A stretch of 35,435 nt of DNA from Myxococcales bacterium (GCA_013215605.1 JABSQW010000004.1:1-35435), one strand, 5' to 3'. Numbered from the stretch's first letter, positions 18,048 to 27,192 are shown. Translations and numbers: made by a program. Notes: generated by a model from the sequence alone, not told the origin.

Positions 18048-18680
18048 ATGTACCGAATCGCCACTCGAAGCGCCGTCCTGGCGGGGCTCGCCACCTTCTT
18101 GTTCGCGCCGCCGCTTCTGGCGGAGAGCTTCGACGCTCCCGAATGGGTGAAGGACGCGAGCGACGTCTCCTGGTGGGTCGGTGACGTTCCCACGAGCTGC
18201 GTGGAAGTGGCGAAGGACGCTCGCTACTGCACGTGGGTGGTCACGCAGAACGATATCCCGTATCGCAGTCTCGTGGATCGCCTCCCCACGAAGGAGGACG
18301 AGCTCGCCCTCGTGTGCCGCGTGGCGGGGAGCGAGAATCTCGCGGGCTGCAACGTCTTCGCGGGGAAGCGTGCCGCCGACTATGACCGCACGCACCGCGG
18401 CATGAACCGCAGCGACACGCTCGCGAAGAAGAAGCGCGCCCGCAGCGCCGTGCAGGAGAGGCTCGACGGCATCCGCTCGGTCGCCGAGGTGGTCGAGTTC
18501 GTCGGTTCCGCCCCCGACCGCTGCACGCTCGGTCGCTTGCGCCAGTGCTCGTGGCTACTCGACGACAACGAGCCCGGCTACGAGGACCTGCGCCTGGTCG
18601 CGAGCCAGGACAGCGATCAGATCCGGCTCTTCTGCGCCTTCGCGAGGGAGACGAAGTGCCGGACGACACCGCTCCATTAG
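18048..18680 (+). CDS. Secreted protein with two tandem Cys4 repeats, unknown function
   Basis: A 210-residue protein starting at the ATG at 18048 with GGAGG at 18038-18042. Residues 1-25 form a signal peptide (positive start, hydrophobic core AVLAGLATFLFAPPLLA, cleavage likely after Ala25). The mature part contains two alignable repeats. Repeat 1 (about 43-104) has VGDVPTSC and YCTW with C51, C61, C90 and C101; repeat 2 (about 151-210) has VGSAPDRC and QCSW with C159, C167, C196 and C204. The shared pattern is VGxxPxxC-x(7-9)-C[ST]W-x(~28)-C-x(7-10)-C, which suggests two disulphides per repeat. A charged linker (RAADYDRTHRG to KKKRARS) joins them. I do not recognise the family. It is divergent from the RND adaptor operon. 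Confidence 0.8.
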   Translation: MYRIATRSAVLAGLATFLFAPPLLAESFDAPEWVKDASDVSWWVGDVPTSCVEVAKDARYCTWVVTQNDIPYRSLVDRLPTKEDELALVCRVAGSENLAGCNVFAGKRAADYDRTHRGMNRSDTLAKKKRARSAVQERLDGIRSVAEVVEFVGSAPDRCTLGRLRQCSWLLDDNEPGYEDLRLVASQDSDQIRLFCAFARETKCRTTPLH

Positions 18681-18727
18681 AGGCCGAGCAGGACCTCTAG
18701 CGCAAGCGTGGAAAGCGGCCGCGGGGA

Positions 18728-19933
18728 TCAAGCGGTAAACGCGCTCTTCTCCGGCCCGACGGCCGCCGCGATCGACACGAGCTTCTCGCTGTCGAAACCG
18801 TAGAACTCGACCGCGTTGCCGCCGAGGATCGCCGCGATCTCGTCCTCGGGGACGCCGACGAAGGAATCCGCGAGTCGCGCCGCCGTGTTGGGCCAGGTGC
18901 CTTCGGGATGCGGGTAGTCGCTCCCCCACATCAGGCTCGCCACGCCGATCTGGTGGCGCATCATGACCTCCGGCCGTGGGATCGACGCCCCGACCCGGAT
19001 GTTGCGCGCGAAGTACTCGCTCGGCTTCATCGACAGGTGGCTCGTGTAGTCGCCGAGCTTCGAGCTGCCCGGGTGACTCGATGCGCGTTGGTCGAGGAGC
19101 TGCAGGAAGGAGGGGACCCACTGGGCCGTGCCTTCGGTGATTGCCACCCGCAGCTCGGGGTGCTCTTCGAAGATTCCGCCCCAGATCAGGAACGTGAGCG
19201 GGCGGGCCACCCACCAGCAGACCTCCGAGACGTAGATCCCCATCGCGCCGCGCAGCGTGGGCTCGCCGGGATTCGGTGGCCACGCTCCGAAGTACTGCTC
19301 CGAGTCCGCGGGGCCGGAGTGGAAGTGGACGACCGTCTCCAGGTCCTGGCAGGTGGCCCAGAGCGGGTCGTAACAGGGGTGGTGGTAGGGGGCGTGGTCG
19401 CCCCAGATCACGGGGATCATGATCGAGCGGAGCCCGTTCTCGCGCGCCCAGCGCACCTCGCGGATCGCCTCGTCGATGTCCCATGTCGCGGGGACGATGG
19501 CGACGCCCGCGCGGCGTTCCGGCGCCATCTGGCAGAACTCGGCGAGCCAGCGGTTGTGAGCGCGTGCGCCGGCCCACTGCAGCTCGCGATCGGCGCCCTT
19601 GGGGCTGAGTCCGATTCCCGCGCCGAAGGGCGGCGCGTTCATCTCGGTGATGCCGTCGGGGAAGATCACCTCTCCGGCGATGCCGTCGCCGTCGAGCACC
19701 TTGATGCGCTCGCCGTGATCCCACGCCCCGGTGAGCGCGGCTTCGTTCCCCGTGCGCCACTGCGCATTGATGTCGCCGACGAGGAAGTGCTTTTCCAGCT
19801 CGCGGGTGCGTTCGACCTGGATCTTCATGGCCGCGTCGAAGGCGTCGCGGTACTGCGGGTCGAGATACTCGCGGTAGCCGCCCGGCGGCAGTCCGGCGTG
19901 ACAATCGGACGAGATGACGAGATGGCGATCCAT
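18728..19933 (-). CDS. Amidohydrolase family 2 (TIM-barrel metal hydrolase), paralogue A
   Basis: A 401-residue protein of the amidohydrolase_2 group (ACMSD/gamma-resorcylate decarboxylase-like). Candidate metal/catalytic residues are D10 and H12 in ISSDCHAG, H203/H205 in VVHFHSG and D339 in MWGSDYPHPEGTWP. The usual first ligand pair HxH is DxH here, so the metal site is modified. The start at 19933 is backed by GAGGAGAAG just upstream and by the matching N-terminus of paralogue B; a longer frame upstream is a shadow of the neighbouring gene. It is second in an operon, 23 nt after paralogue B. Reactions in this family include decarboxylation and hydrolysis of ring-derived acids; substrate unknown. 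Confidence 0.9.
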   Translation of the reverse strand: MDRHLVISSDCHAGLPPGGYREYLDPQYRDAFDAAMKIQVERTRELEKHFLVGDINAQWRTGNEAALTGAWDHGERIKVLDGDGIAGEVIFPDGITEMNAPPFGAGIGLSPKGADRELQWAGARAHNRWLAEFCQMAPERRAGVAIVPATWDIDEAIREVRWARENGLRSIMIPVIWGDHAPYHHPCYDPLWATCQDLETVVHFHSGPADSEQYFGAWPPNPGEPTLRGAMGIYVSEVCWWVARPLTFLIWGGIFEEHPELRVAITEGTAQWVPSFLQLLDQRASSHPGSSKLGDYTSHLSMKPSEYFARNIRVGASIPRPEVMMRHQIGVASLMWGSDYPHPEGTWPNTAARLADSFVGVPEDEIAAILGGNAVEFYGFDSEKLVSIAAAVGPEKSAFTA

Positions 19934-19956
19934 GGCACTTCTCCTCGAGTTTCGGA

Positions 19957-21138
19957 TCAGTCGATTCCCAGGCTGCTTCGCTCCGGACCGAACTCGGCGG
20001 CCAGCGGCAGGAGCTTGTCGAGATCGAACCCGTAGACCGAAGCGGCCGTGCCGCCGACTATTTTTTCGACCTCGTTCCGCGGCACGTTCTTGAAGGCGTC
20101 GTTCAGCTTCTCCGCGGTGTGGGGCCACGTGCCTTCCATGTGCGGGTAGTCGGAGCCCCACATCAGCTTGTCGACGCCGATCTCGTGGCGCGCCACCGTG
20201 GCGTCGTCGCCCATGAAGGCCGCGCCGATGAAGCCGTTGCGCCGGAAGTACTCGCTCGGCTTCAGCGGGAGCTTGCGTCGAAGGTGGCGGAACATCGGCA
20301 TCTCGTACGTCCGGTCGAGCTGCTCGAGAGCATCGGGGATCCACGTGGCGCCCTGCTCGGTCATCACGAAACGTAGCTTCGGGTGGCGTTCGAAGGCGCC
20401 CGACCACGCGAGGAAGTGGAATGGGCGGTGCGCGAACCAGCCGATCTCGTAGAGGAAGATGCCCAGGGAGCCGTCGAAGTTCCCGTAGTTGGGCGTCCAC
20501 CCGGAGTGGGTGTGGATCGGCATCGCGAGGTCTTCGCACACGGCCCAGAGGGGCTCGTAGCGTGGGTGGTTGTAGAACGGCTGTCCGTTCGTGTCGCCCG
20601 GCAGGATGATCCCGCCGCTGACGTCGTGCTCGCGCAGCCACTTCACTTCGGCGACGGTGACGTCGATGTCGTCGACGGTGATGAGGCCGACGCCGCCGCG
20701 CTGGCCCTTCGCCTCGGCGCAGAAATCCGCGAGCCAGCGGTTGTACGCGCGACAGCCCTCGAGCCAGAGTGCTGCGTCCTGCTCGTACTGATAGGTCATG
20801 AGACCGGCGCCGAAAGGACCGACGGTCTGCATGCTGCCGCCGGGGAAGATCACTTCGGCGACCACGCCATCGCCCTTCATCTCTTCGAGGCGTCGCTTCG
20901 AGTCCCACGCGCCGTCCATGCCACCCCCGGCGACCGCCGACTCGACGTCGAAGTCGCCCATCGCCTCGTCGCCGTAGATCGCCTCGCCGGTGTGGTCCGC
21001 GCGGCGGGCGTTCTTGGCGTCCACGTCGGCGATCCAGGCGTCGAACCGGTCGACGAACTTCGAGTCGACGTAGCTGCGCGCGACGTCGGGTAGGGGGCCC
21101 GCGTGGCAGTCGGCGGAGATGAGGAGATAGCGGTCCAT
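19957..21138 (-). CDS. Amidohydrolase family 2 (TIM-barrel metal hydrolase), paralogue B
   Basis: A 393-residue paralogue of the downstream gene, sharing the whole architecture: MDRYLLISADCHAG at the start, RRLEEMKGDGVVAEVIFPGG, YNRWLADFCAEAKGQR, PIHTHSGW, LPLKPSEYFRRNGF, LMWGSDYPHMEGTWPHT and a C-terminal VYGFDLDKLLPLA. D10/H12, the HTH pair and the Asp of GSDYPH are the likely metal and catalytic residues, again with DxH replacing HxH. The ATG at 21138 has AGGAGT upstream and aligns with the paralogue start, so the longer reading to 21189 is not used. The two may form a heteromer or act on successive substrates. It is divergent from the triple-SnoaL gene, with 161 bp between. Confidence 0.9.
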   Translation of the reverse strand: MDRYLLISADCHAGPLPDVARSYVDSKFVDRFDAWIADVDAKNARRADHTGEAIYGDEAMGDFDVESAVAGGGMDGAWDSKRRLEEMKGDGVVAEVIFPGGSMQTVGPFGAGLMTYQYEQDAALWLEGCRAYNRWLADFCAEAKGQRGGVGLITVDDIDVTVAEVKWLREHDVSGGIILPGDTNGQPFYNHPRYEPLWAVCEDLAMPIHTHSGWTPNYGNFDGSLGIFLYEIGWFAHRPFHFLAWSGAFERHPKLRFVMTEQGATWIPDALEQLDRTYEMPMFRHLRRKLPLKPSEYFRRNGFIGAAFMGDDATVARHEIGVDKLMWGSDYPHMEGTWPHTAEKLNDAFKNVPRNEVEKIVGGTAASVYGFDLDKLLPLAAEFGPERSSLGID

Positions 21139-21299
21139 GGGGTGACTCCTGGAGATTGCACCGGTCGTTGCGGTGGTAGATCGCGTCATTCTGACACGGC
21201 GCGGTGGCGAGCGGGAGTCTCGCCCGGGCGATCCGACGCGCTGCCGCCCGGGCCGCCGTGATAGCTTGCGAGGGCCGCCCTCTTCGCGGTGGAGCCCTC

Positions 21300-22847
21300 A
21301 TGAACTCGCGTCTGGCCCGGCTCGGCGATCAGCAAGCCATCCGAGACGTGCTGGCCCGCTACTGGCGCGGCATCGACCGCGGAGACGCCGATCTCGTTCG
21401 CAGCACCTACCACCCCGACGCCAGGGACGACCACGGCTATGTCAAGGGATCGCTGGACGGGTTCATCGAAACGCTCGAGCCCGGCGTCTGGTCGATCTTC
21501 GACCGCACCCAGCACTTCAGCGGCCACATCGCGGTGGAGCTCAGCGGACCCGACACCGCCCACGCCGAGTCCTACGCCGAGGCTCACCACGTTCGCCAGT
21601 CGGGCGACGGGGGCGACGGGGGCGACGGGCCTGGCAGCGACCTCGTCTTCGGGCTGCGCTACGTCGACCGCTTCGAAAGGCGCGACGACGAGTGGCGGAT
21701 TGCAGACCGCGTTTGCACCTGGGACTGGCACCGGGTCGACGAGGGTCTCGGGATGCCGCTGCCCGATTCGTACTTCCGCGGGTCGCGGGACGCGAGCGAT
21801 CCGGTATTCGGACACCCGCGACGGGTCGGTGTTCGGGTGGCTGCTCGCGACCTCGTGGCCAAGCGCGCCTGCTACGACGCCCTCATGCGCTACGCGCGCG
21901 GCGTCGATCGCTGCGACCCCGAGCTCGTCCGCTCCGGCTATCACCCCGGCGCCTTCGATGACCACGGCGGCTACCAGGGAGACGTCGACGGCTTCATTCC
22001 GTGGGTGAAGGAGATCGTGATGGACGCCTACACGTGCACCATGCACAAGATGGGCAATGTCCTGATCGAGGTCGACGGAGACCAGGCGTACGGCGAGACC
22101 TACGCGATCGCCCACCACGTCGACGCTCGCGCCGCCGAGCCCACCGATCTGATCATGGGCGTGCGCTACCTCGATCGCTTCGAGTGCCGGGGCGGCGACT
22201 GGCGCGTCGTCCACCGCGTCATGAGCTACGAGTGGGAGCGCGTGGCGACGATCGGCGCCCAGAGCTTCGACGCTTCGTACGCGGTGGGGCGCCGAGACGG
22301 CAGCGACACTGCTCTGCAGCCGCCGCGCAACGCGCGACCCACGACCGCGGTGGTGCCGGACGATCTCGAAGCCACCCGGGACCGCGCCGCGATCTACGAC
22401 CAGCTCGTCGCGTACTGTCGGGCGGTGGATCGCTGCGACGAGGCGCTCCTGCGCTCCGTCTACCACCCCGATGCTCACGACGATCACGGCGCCTACCAGG
22501 GCGACCTCGAAGGCTTCGTCGAGTTCGTGAAGACCGAGGTGCAGGCGCGTTTCCGCTCCACCATGCACAAGCTCGGGAACTCGTTCATCGAGCTCGACGG
22601 CGACGTCGCGCACTGCGAGACGCTCGCAATCGGCCACCATGTCCGCGCCGAGGACGGCGTCGACGTCGACGACCTCGTCCTTGGCATTCGCTACCTCGAT
22701 CGCTTCGAGCGGCGACACGGCGAGTGGCGCATCGCCAACCGCCAGCTCGTCTTCGAGTGGCAGCGCCTCGACCGGCTCTCGCCCCTCGACGAAACCTGGA
22801 CCCCTGGTCGCCACGACCCGAGCGACCCCGTCTACGCGCTGCGCTGA
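21300..22847 (+). CDS. Protein of three tandem SnoaL-like (NTF2-fold) domains
   Basis: A 515-residue protein starting at the ATG at 21300 with GGAG at 21291-21294. It is a triplication of one unit of about 165 residues (about 6-171, 184-340, 362-515). Each unit has a Tyr-Arg-Asp start ([YC]xRGxDRxD), an RSxYHPxAxDDHG block (34-46, 211-223, 385-397), an HH pair (H96/97, H272/273, H446/447), a RYxDRFExR strand and a closing GRxDxSDP-like tail; units 2 and 3 also share MHKxGN. This is the SnoaL_4-type cone fold seen in dehydratases, isomerases and some dioxygenase small subunits. Single domains normally act as oligomers; a covalent trimer is unusual. It is convergent with the P450 gene. Confidence 0.88.
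   Translation: MNSRLARLGDQQAIRDVLARYWRGIDRGDADLVRSTYHPDARDDHGYVKGSLDGFIETLEPGVWSIFDRTQHFSGHIAVELSGPDTAHAESYAEAHHVRQSGDGGDGGDGPGSDLVFGLRYVDRFERRDDEWRIADRVCTWDWHRVDEGLGMPLPDSYFRGSRDASDPVFGHPRRVGVRVAARDLVAKRACYDALMRYARGVDRCDPELVRSGYHPGAFDDHGGYQGDVDGFIPWVKEIVMDAYTCTMHKMGNVLIEVDGDQAYGETYAIAHHVDARAAEPTDLIMGVRYLDRFECRGGDWRVVHRVMSYEWERVATIGAQSFDASYAVGRRDGSDTALQPPRNARPTTAVVPDDLEATRDRAAIYDQLVAYCRAVDRCDEALLRSVYHPDAHDDHGAYQGDLEGFVEFVKTEVQARFRSTMHKLGNSFIELDGDVAHCETLAIGHHVRAEDGVDVDDLVLGIRYLDRFERRHGEWRIANRQLVFEWQRLDRLSPLDETWTPGRHDPSDPVYALR
21602..21628 (+). repeat. Three perfect 9-bp tandem repeats (GGGCGACGG)
   Basis: Three head-to-tail copies of GGGCGACGG lie inside domain 1 of the triple-SnoaL gene and encode a Gly-Asp-rich loop (GDGGDGGDG, residues 102-110). 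The loop is absent from domains 2 and 3. The 9-bp period keeps the frame, so copy number can vary without disrupting the protein. Confidence 0.75.
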
Positions 22848-22860
22848 TCGCGAGAGAACT

Positions 22861-24042
22861 TCAGCTGAAGCGCACGGGCACTTTCGAGTAGCCCTGCACG
22901 AACTCCGTCGCGTAGCGCTCGAGACCCGAGCGATCGACCTCGTAGGTCGGGAAGTGCTTCAAGAGCTCGTTGATCGCGACCTCGCCCTCCTTGCGTGCCA
23001 CGTGCAGCCCGATGCAGGCGTGTGCGCCGTGGCTGAATCCCAGCGAGCGCGGCGGCTTGCGGTGCATATCGAAGGCGTCGGGGCGGTCGAACTCGCGCGC
23101 GTCCCGATTCGCGGACGCGTACAGGAGCAGCACCGGCTGTCCCTCGCACATGTCCCGACCGGCGAAGTGGATGTCGCGCGAGAGTGACCGCGCCATCTGC
23201 TGAGTGGGCATGTCGAGGCGGACCGCCTCGTTGAACGCGGCGACGGCATGCTCGGGATGGGCGGCGAGCTCGGCGCGCTGATCCGGGTTCTCCTCGAGGC
23301 GGATCAAGAGATTGGCGAGGACCTTCGGCAGCGTGTCGGTGCCGCCCACGAGGAGGAGCGACAGGTGCGACGCCACCTCGGCGTCGGAGAGCTTGCGGCC
23401 CCGCGAATCCTCCCACGCGTGCAGCACCGAGATCGAATCTTCCGAGTCCGCCGGCCGGTCGCGGCGAGCCTCCGAGATCTTCGCGAGGTAGTCGTTCATC
23501 TCCATCATGGCGGCGAGCCCGCTCTCGCTGAGGCCGGGGTTGCCCTCCTCGCGCAGAAAGAAGCGACCGACGAGGTCGCGCATGTAGCTCGAGTCTTCCG
23601 GCGGCAGGCCGATCACCGTGGCGCCCACGAAGGTGGCGAGCGGCTGCGCGAAGGCGTCGACGAAGTCGTGGACGTCGCCGTCGGCGAACGGCAGGGAGAG
23701 CTCGCGGACGCTGCGCTCGATCAGCGGCGTGAGCTCGCGAATCCGTCGCGGTGAGAAGAACGCGCGGATCCGGCCGCGGAGCTTCGAGTGGTCGGGCGGA
23801 TCCATGCTGTTGAGCATCGCGGTGACGGGCTGGACCTTCGTGAGCAGGTGCGAGAGCGTCGTGCCCTTCGCGACGGAGAAGGCGTCGTGTTGGCAGGCCT
23901 CCCACACGGCGTCGAAGCGCGAGAGCGCCCAGCAGTTCCACTTCTCGCTGTAGTAGACGGGCGCCTCTTCGCGGAGCTTCGCGTAGAGGGCGTACTTGTC
24001 GCCGTAGACGAGCTCGTCGGAAAACGGATCGTATTCGACCAT
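22861..24042 (-). CDS. Cytochrome P450
   Basis: A 393-residue soluble bacterial P450. The I-helix oxygen-activation segment is LVGGTDTLPK (231-240), the ExxR pair is E272/R275 in NEAVRLDMP, and the haem loop is FSHGAHACIG with the proximal Cys343. The ATG at 24042 is chosen because GGAGGGG lies a few nt upstream; an in-frame ATG at 24084 adds 14 residues with no good ribosome site, and a TAGACT (-10-like) lies between the two. Class I P450s need a ferredoxin and reductase, which are not in the window. The stop is 13 nt from that of the convergent triple-SnoaL gene. Substrate unknown; a terpenoid, steroid or fatty acid is plausible from context. Confidence 0.94.
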   Translation of the reverse strand: MVEYDPFSDELVYGDKYALYAKLREEAPVYYSEKWNCWALSRFDAVWEACQHDAFSVAKGTTLSHLLTKVQPVTAMLNSMDPPDHSKLRGRIRAFFSPRRIRELTPLIERSVRELSLPFADGDVHDFVDAFAQPLATFVGATVIGLPPEDSSYMRDLVGRFFLREEGNPGLSESGLAAMMEMNDYLAKISEARRDRPADSEDSISVLHAWEDSRGRKLSDAEVASHLSLLLVGGTDTLPKVLANLLIRLEENPDQRAELAAHPEHAVAAFNEAVRLDMPTQQMARSLSRDIHFAGRDMCEGQPVLLLYASANRDAREFDRPDAFDMHRKPPRSLGFSHGAHACIGLHVARKEGEVAINELLKHFPTYEVDRSGLERYATEFVQGYSKVPVRFS

Positions 24043-24246
24043 CGACCCCTCCGGCTGAAAAGGCGGCTGGAGTCTATCACCCATGCCGACGAGCTCGGGG
24101 GCGCGCGTCAGCGGAACGAAGGCGATTCGAAACCGGCTCCGCGCAGGGTCTCCGCGAGCGTCGCCGTGTAGTCGACGAGCGTCGACACCACGATCGATCC
24201 CAGCAAGCGCCAGTCCCAGCTCGCCTGGCAGGCATCGCTGGCGGAC

Positions 24247-25314
24247 TCACGGTGCGGCTTCGATGGACGCGGCGAGCGCGCGGTGTTCGGCGTAGGGGGG
24301 CGTCGCGCCGCTCGCGAAGCGACCGCCCGAGTGGCGCGCCTTGAACGCGCCCATGCGGCGCAGCGCCGGCTCGAGGAGCGCGTCGGGCAGTCGCTCGAGC
24401 TGGGCGAGCAGCGCCTCGCGGAGATCCGTTTGCGAGCAGACGAGCAGCGCGTCGACACCTGCCCCGAGGGCGCCCCGCGCGATCTGCTCGGGCGTGAAGT
24501 GGTCGGCGATGGCTTTCATTTCGAGGTCGTCGGTGAAGACGAGACCGTCCCACCCGAGCTCGCCGCGCAGTCCGGAGATCACGTCGTGTGAGAGCGTGGC
24601 CGGGCGCTCGCTGTCGATCTGCTCGAGCAGGACATGAGCGGTCATCACACTCGGCACGCCCGCGTCGATGAGCGCCCGAAAGGGAGGAAGCTCGACCTCG
24701 CGGAGGCGCTCCCAGTCACAGGTCAGGTGCGGGAGCTCGAGGTGACTGTCGACCGATGCGTCGCCGTGGCCCGGAAAGTGCTTCGCGCAGGTCGCAACGC
24801 CGGCCTCGTGCATCCCCTCGATGAACGCGCAGGTGTGACGCGACACGCTGGTGGGATCAGCCGCGAAGCTGCGGTCGCCGATGATCGGGTTCGTGGGGTT
24901 CGTCGCGACGTCCGCCGAGGGCGCGAAGTCGAGGTCGATGCGCTGATCGGCGAGTTCGCGCCCCATCGCGAAGCCGACCTGTCGGGTGAGCGCCACGTCG
25001 TCGCGAGCGCCCACGGTCCCCATGGGCGGCCACACCGTCCACGGCTCTCGCAGGCGCTGGACGCGCCCGCCCTCCTGGTCGATCGCGACCGTGAGCGGTG
25101 TACCCGCGGGTGCGCGGGAGTGGGCGTCGTCCACGAGCGCGCGAACCTGTACAGGGTCCCGGACATTGCGCGCGAACAGGATCAAGCCGCCGACGCGGCC
25201 CTCCGAAATGAGAGACGCAACGTCGTCGGGAAGCTCGGTTCCCCCGCAACCGATGAACAAGAGCTGGCCCGGCTGCGTCAGGTCGAGCGCCGGGACCGCC
25301 GCTGCGTCAGCCAT
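24247..25314 (-). CDS. nagZ: Beta-N-acetylhexosaminidase, glycoside hydrolase family 3
   Basis: A 355-residue single-domain GH3 enzyme. NagZ removes GlcNAc from 1,6-anhydro-MurNAc muropeptides in the cytoplasm during cell-wall recycling. Hallmarks: [10 protein letters not shown] (42-51), [12 protein letters not shown] (77-88), the NagZ signature [18 protein letters not shown] (178-195), in which D189 and H191 form the catalytic acid/base dyad, and [11 protein letters not shown] with the nucleophile Asp262. No signal peptide is visible, as expected. The ATG at 25314 has GGGAGGA upstream. It is divergent from typA (75 bp). Most AmpG/AmpD partners would be elsewhere in the genome. Confidence 0.95.
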   Translation of the reverse strand: MADAAAVPALDLTQPGQLLFIGCGGTELPDDVASLISEGRVGGLILFARNVRDPVQVRALVDDAHSRAPAGTPLTVAIDQEGGRVQRLREPWTVWPPMGTVGARDDVALTRQVGFAMGRELADQRIDLDFAPSADVATNPTNPIIGDRSFAADPTSVSRHTCAFIEGMHEAGVATCAKHFPGHGDASVDSHLELPHLTCDWERLREVELPPFRALIDAGVPSVMTAHVLLEQIDSERPATLSHDVISGLRGELGWDGLVFTDDLEMKAIADHFTPEQIARGALGAGVDALLVCSQTDLREALLAQLERLPDALLEPALRRMGAFKARHSGGRFASGATPPYAEHRALAASIEAAP

Positions 25315-25389
25315 GGTCCTCCCGTAAGGCGAGCAGGGTAGCGCGAGCATCCGCATTTCCCCTGCTTCTCTGCTAGGTTGCCGCGCCAC

Positions 25390-27192
25390 GTGAAAGAGCC
25401 TCGCAAGAATCTCCGCAACCTCGCGATCATCGCGCACGTCGACCACGGCAAGACGACGCTCGTGGACGGACTGCTGCGCCAGACGGGCGCCTTCCGTGCG
25501 AACCAGCAGGTCGAAGAGCGCGTGATGGACAGCGAGGACATCGAACGCGAGCGCGGCATCACGATTCGCGCCAAGGACACGTCGATCGAGTTCGAGGGCG
25601 TGCGGATCCACCTGGTCGACACGCCGGGGCACGCCGATTTCGGGGGCGAGGTCGAACGGGTGCTTGGCATGGTCGACGCGGTGCTGCTGCTCGTCGACGC
25701 CGTCGAGGGCGTCATGCCACAGACGCGCTTCGTCGTGGGGAAGGCGCTCGCGCGCGGTCTGAAGCCGATCCTCGTGGTCAACAAGATCGACCGCCCGGAG
25801 CAGCGCGCAGGCGAGGTGATCGACGAGGTCTTCGACCTGCTCGTGGACCTCGGGGCGAACGACGACCAGCTCGAATTCCCCATCATCTACGCGTCGGCGA
25901 AGCATGGCTCCGCAGCGCTCGAGGTCGACGGCCCCATGGAAGACCTCCGCCCGCTCCTCGAGACGATCCTGGAACATGCGCCGGCGCCGAAGGTGGACCC
26001 CCTGGGGCCGCTGCAGTTCCAGGCGGTCACCCTCGACTACGACGACTACATCGGCCGCCTCGTGATCGGCCGCGTCGAGCGGGGGAGGCTCGAACGAGGC
26101 AAGACGGTCGCGCGCCTCGCCGAGGACGGAACGTCGGAGACCTTTCGCGTCACGAAGCTCCTCGGTGCACGCGGCCTCCAGCGCGTGGAGCTCGACGTCG
26201 CCGAGCCGGGTGAACTCGCCGTGATCGCCGGCATCGACTCGATCGAGATCGGCGACACCATCTGCGCCACGGACACCCTCGAGTCGCTGCCCCGCATCGC
26301 CATCGACCCCCCGACCATCGAGGTGCGCTTTTCGGTCAACACGTCGCCCTTCGCCGGACTGGCCGGCCGCTTCCTCACGAGTCGCCAGATCGCCGAACGC
26401 CTGCAGCGCGAGGTGCTCGGCAACGTATCCATCCACGTTTCAGCCTCGGATTCCCCGGACACGTTCGTGGTGGCGGGTCGCGGCGAGCTGCAGATCGCGG
26501 TGCTCATCGAGACGCTGCGCCGCGAGAGCTACGAGATCGCCGTGTCGCGCCCCGAGATCATCAAACGCCAGATCGACGGTGTGAGCTCCGAGCCCGTCGA
26601 AGACGTCGTGGCCGACGTGCCCGACATCTACACGGGCACCGTGATCGAGAAGCTTGCACAGCGGAAGGGCCGCATGGAGACGATGGAGCAACGGGACGGG
26701 CGCACACGTCTCACGTTCGTCTGCCCGAGTCGCGGACTCTTCGGCTACCGCAGCGAGTTTCTCTCGGACACGCGCGGCGACGGCATCCTCCACCGCACCG
26801 TGCGCGGATACGAGCCCTGGGCGGGCGACCTCCCGACGCGCACCACCGGTGCCATGGTGGCGACCGAGCAGGGCAAGACCACTGCGTACAGCCTCTACAA
26901 CATCCAGGAGCGCGCCAACCTCTTCGTCGGGGCGGGTGTCGCCGTCTACGAGGGACAGGTGGTCGGAGAGAACCGCCGTCCCGGCGACATCAACGTGAAC
27001 GCCGTTCGCGCGAAGAAGCTGACGAACATCCGCGCCGCAGGGAAGGACGAGTCGAACGTGCTCTCGCCGCCGCGCGAGGTAGGCATCGAGTGGGCGCTCG
27101 AGTGGATGGCCGAGGACGAACTCCTCGAGGTCACGCCAACGGCACTGCGTCTGCGCAAGCGCGTGCTGCCCAGGAACCTGCGCAAGCGGTAG
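25390..27192 (+). CDS. typA: Ribosome-associated GTPase TypA/BipA
   Basis: A 600-residue translational GTPase of typical TypA/BipA length. Order: G domain with HVDHGKTT (16-23), switch Thr58 in ERGITI, DTPGH (77-81), NKID (131-134) and SAKHGS; a beta-barrel domain II; EF-G-like domains III and V ([19 protein letters not shown] and [15 protein letters not shown]); and the BipA-specific C-terminal domain ([20 protein letters not shown] and [13 protein letters not shown]). It acts in ribosome assembly and stress adaptation. A TTG at 25378 is also in frame, but it overlaps a TAGGTT (25374-25379) that resembles a -10 element; the GTG at 25390 better matches the short N-terminus of other TypA proteins. 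Confidence 0.97.
   Translation: MKEPRKNLRNLAIIAHVDHGKTTLVDGLLRQTGAFRANQQVEERVMDSEDIERERGITIRAKDTSIEFEGVRIHLVDTPGHADFGGEVERVLGMVDAVLLLVDAVEGVMPQTRFVVGKALARGLKPILVVNKIDRPEQRAGEVIDEVFDLLVDLGANDDQLEFPIIYASAKHGSAALEVDGPMEDLRPLLETILEHAPAPKVDPLGPLQFQAVTLDYDDYIGRLVIGRVERGRLERGKTVARLAEDGTSETFRVTKLLGARGLQRVELDVAEPGELAVIAGIDSIEIGDTICATDTLESLPRIAIDPPTIEVRFSVNTSPFAGLAGRFLTSRQIAERLQREVLGNVSIHVSASDSPDTFVVAGRGELQIAVLIETLRRESYEIAVSRPEIIKRQIDGVSSEPVEDVVADVPDIYTGTVIEKLAQRKGRMETMEQRDGRTRLTFVCPSRGLFGYRSEFLSDTRGDGILHRTVRGYEPWAGDLPTRTTGAMVATEQGKTTAYSLYNIQERANLFVGAGVAVYEGQVVGENRRPGDINVNAVRAKKLTNIRAAGKDESNVLSPPREVGIEWALEWMAEDELLEVTPTALRLRKRVLPRNLRKR

Noticed and set aside
18728-21301. Single 857-residue frame joining the two amidohydrolases
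   Set aside because: Only its C-terminal 401 residues match the family; the upstream part is paralogue B in the wrong frame. Two separate genes are supported by ribosome sites.
21186-22814. Minus-strand 542-codon frame opposite the triple-SnoaL gene
   Set aside because: It also shows threefold repetition, but only as the antisense image of the real repeated gene; the plus strand has the family motifs and a ribosome site.
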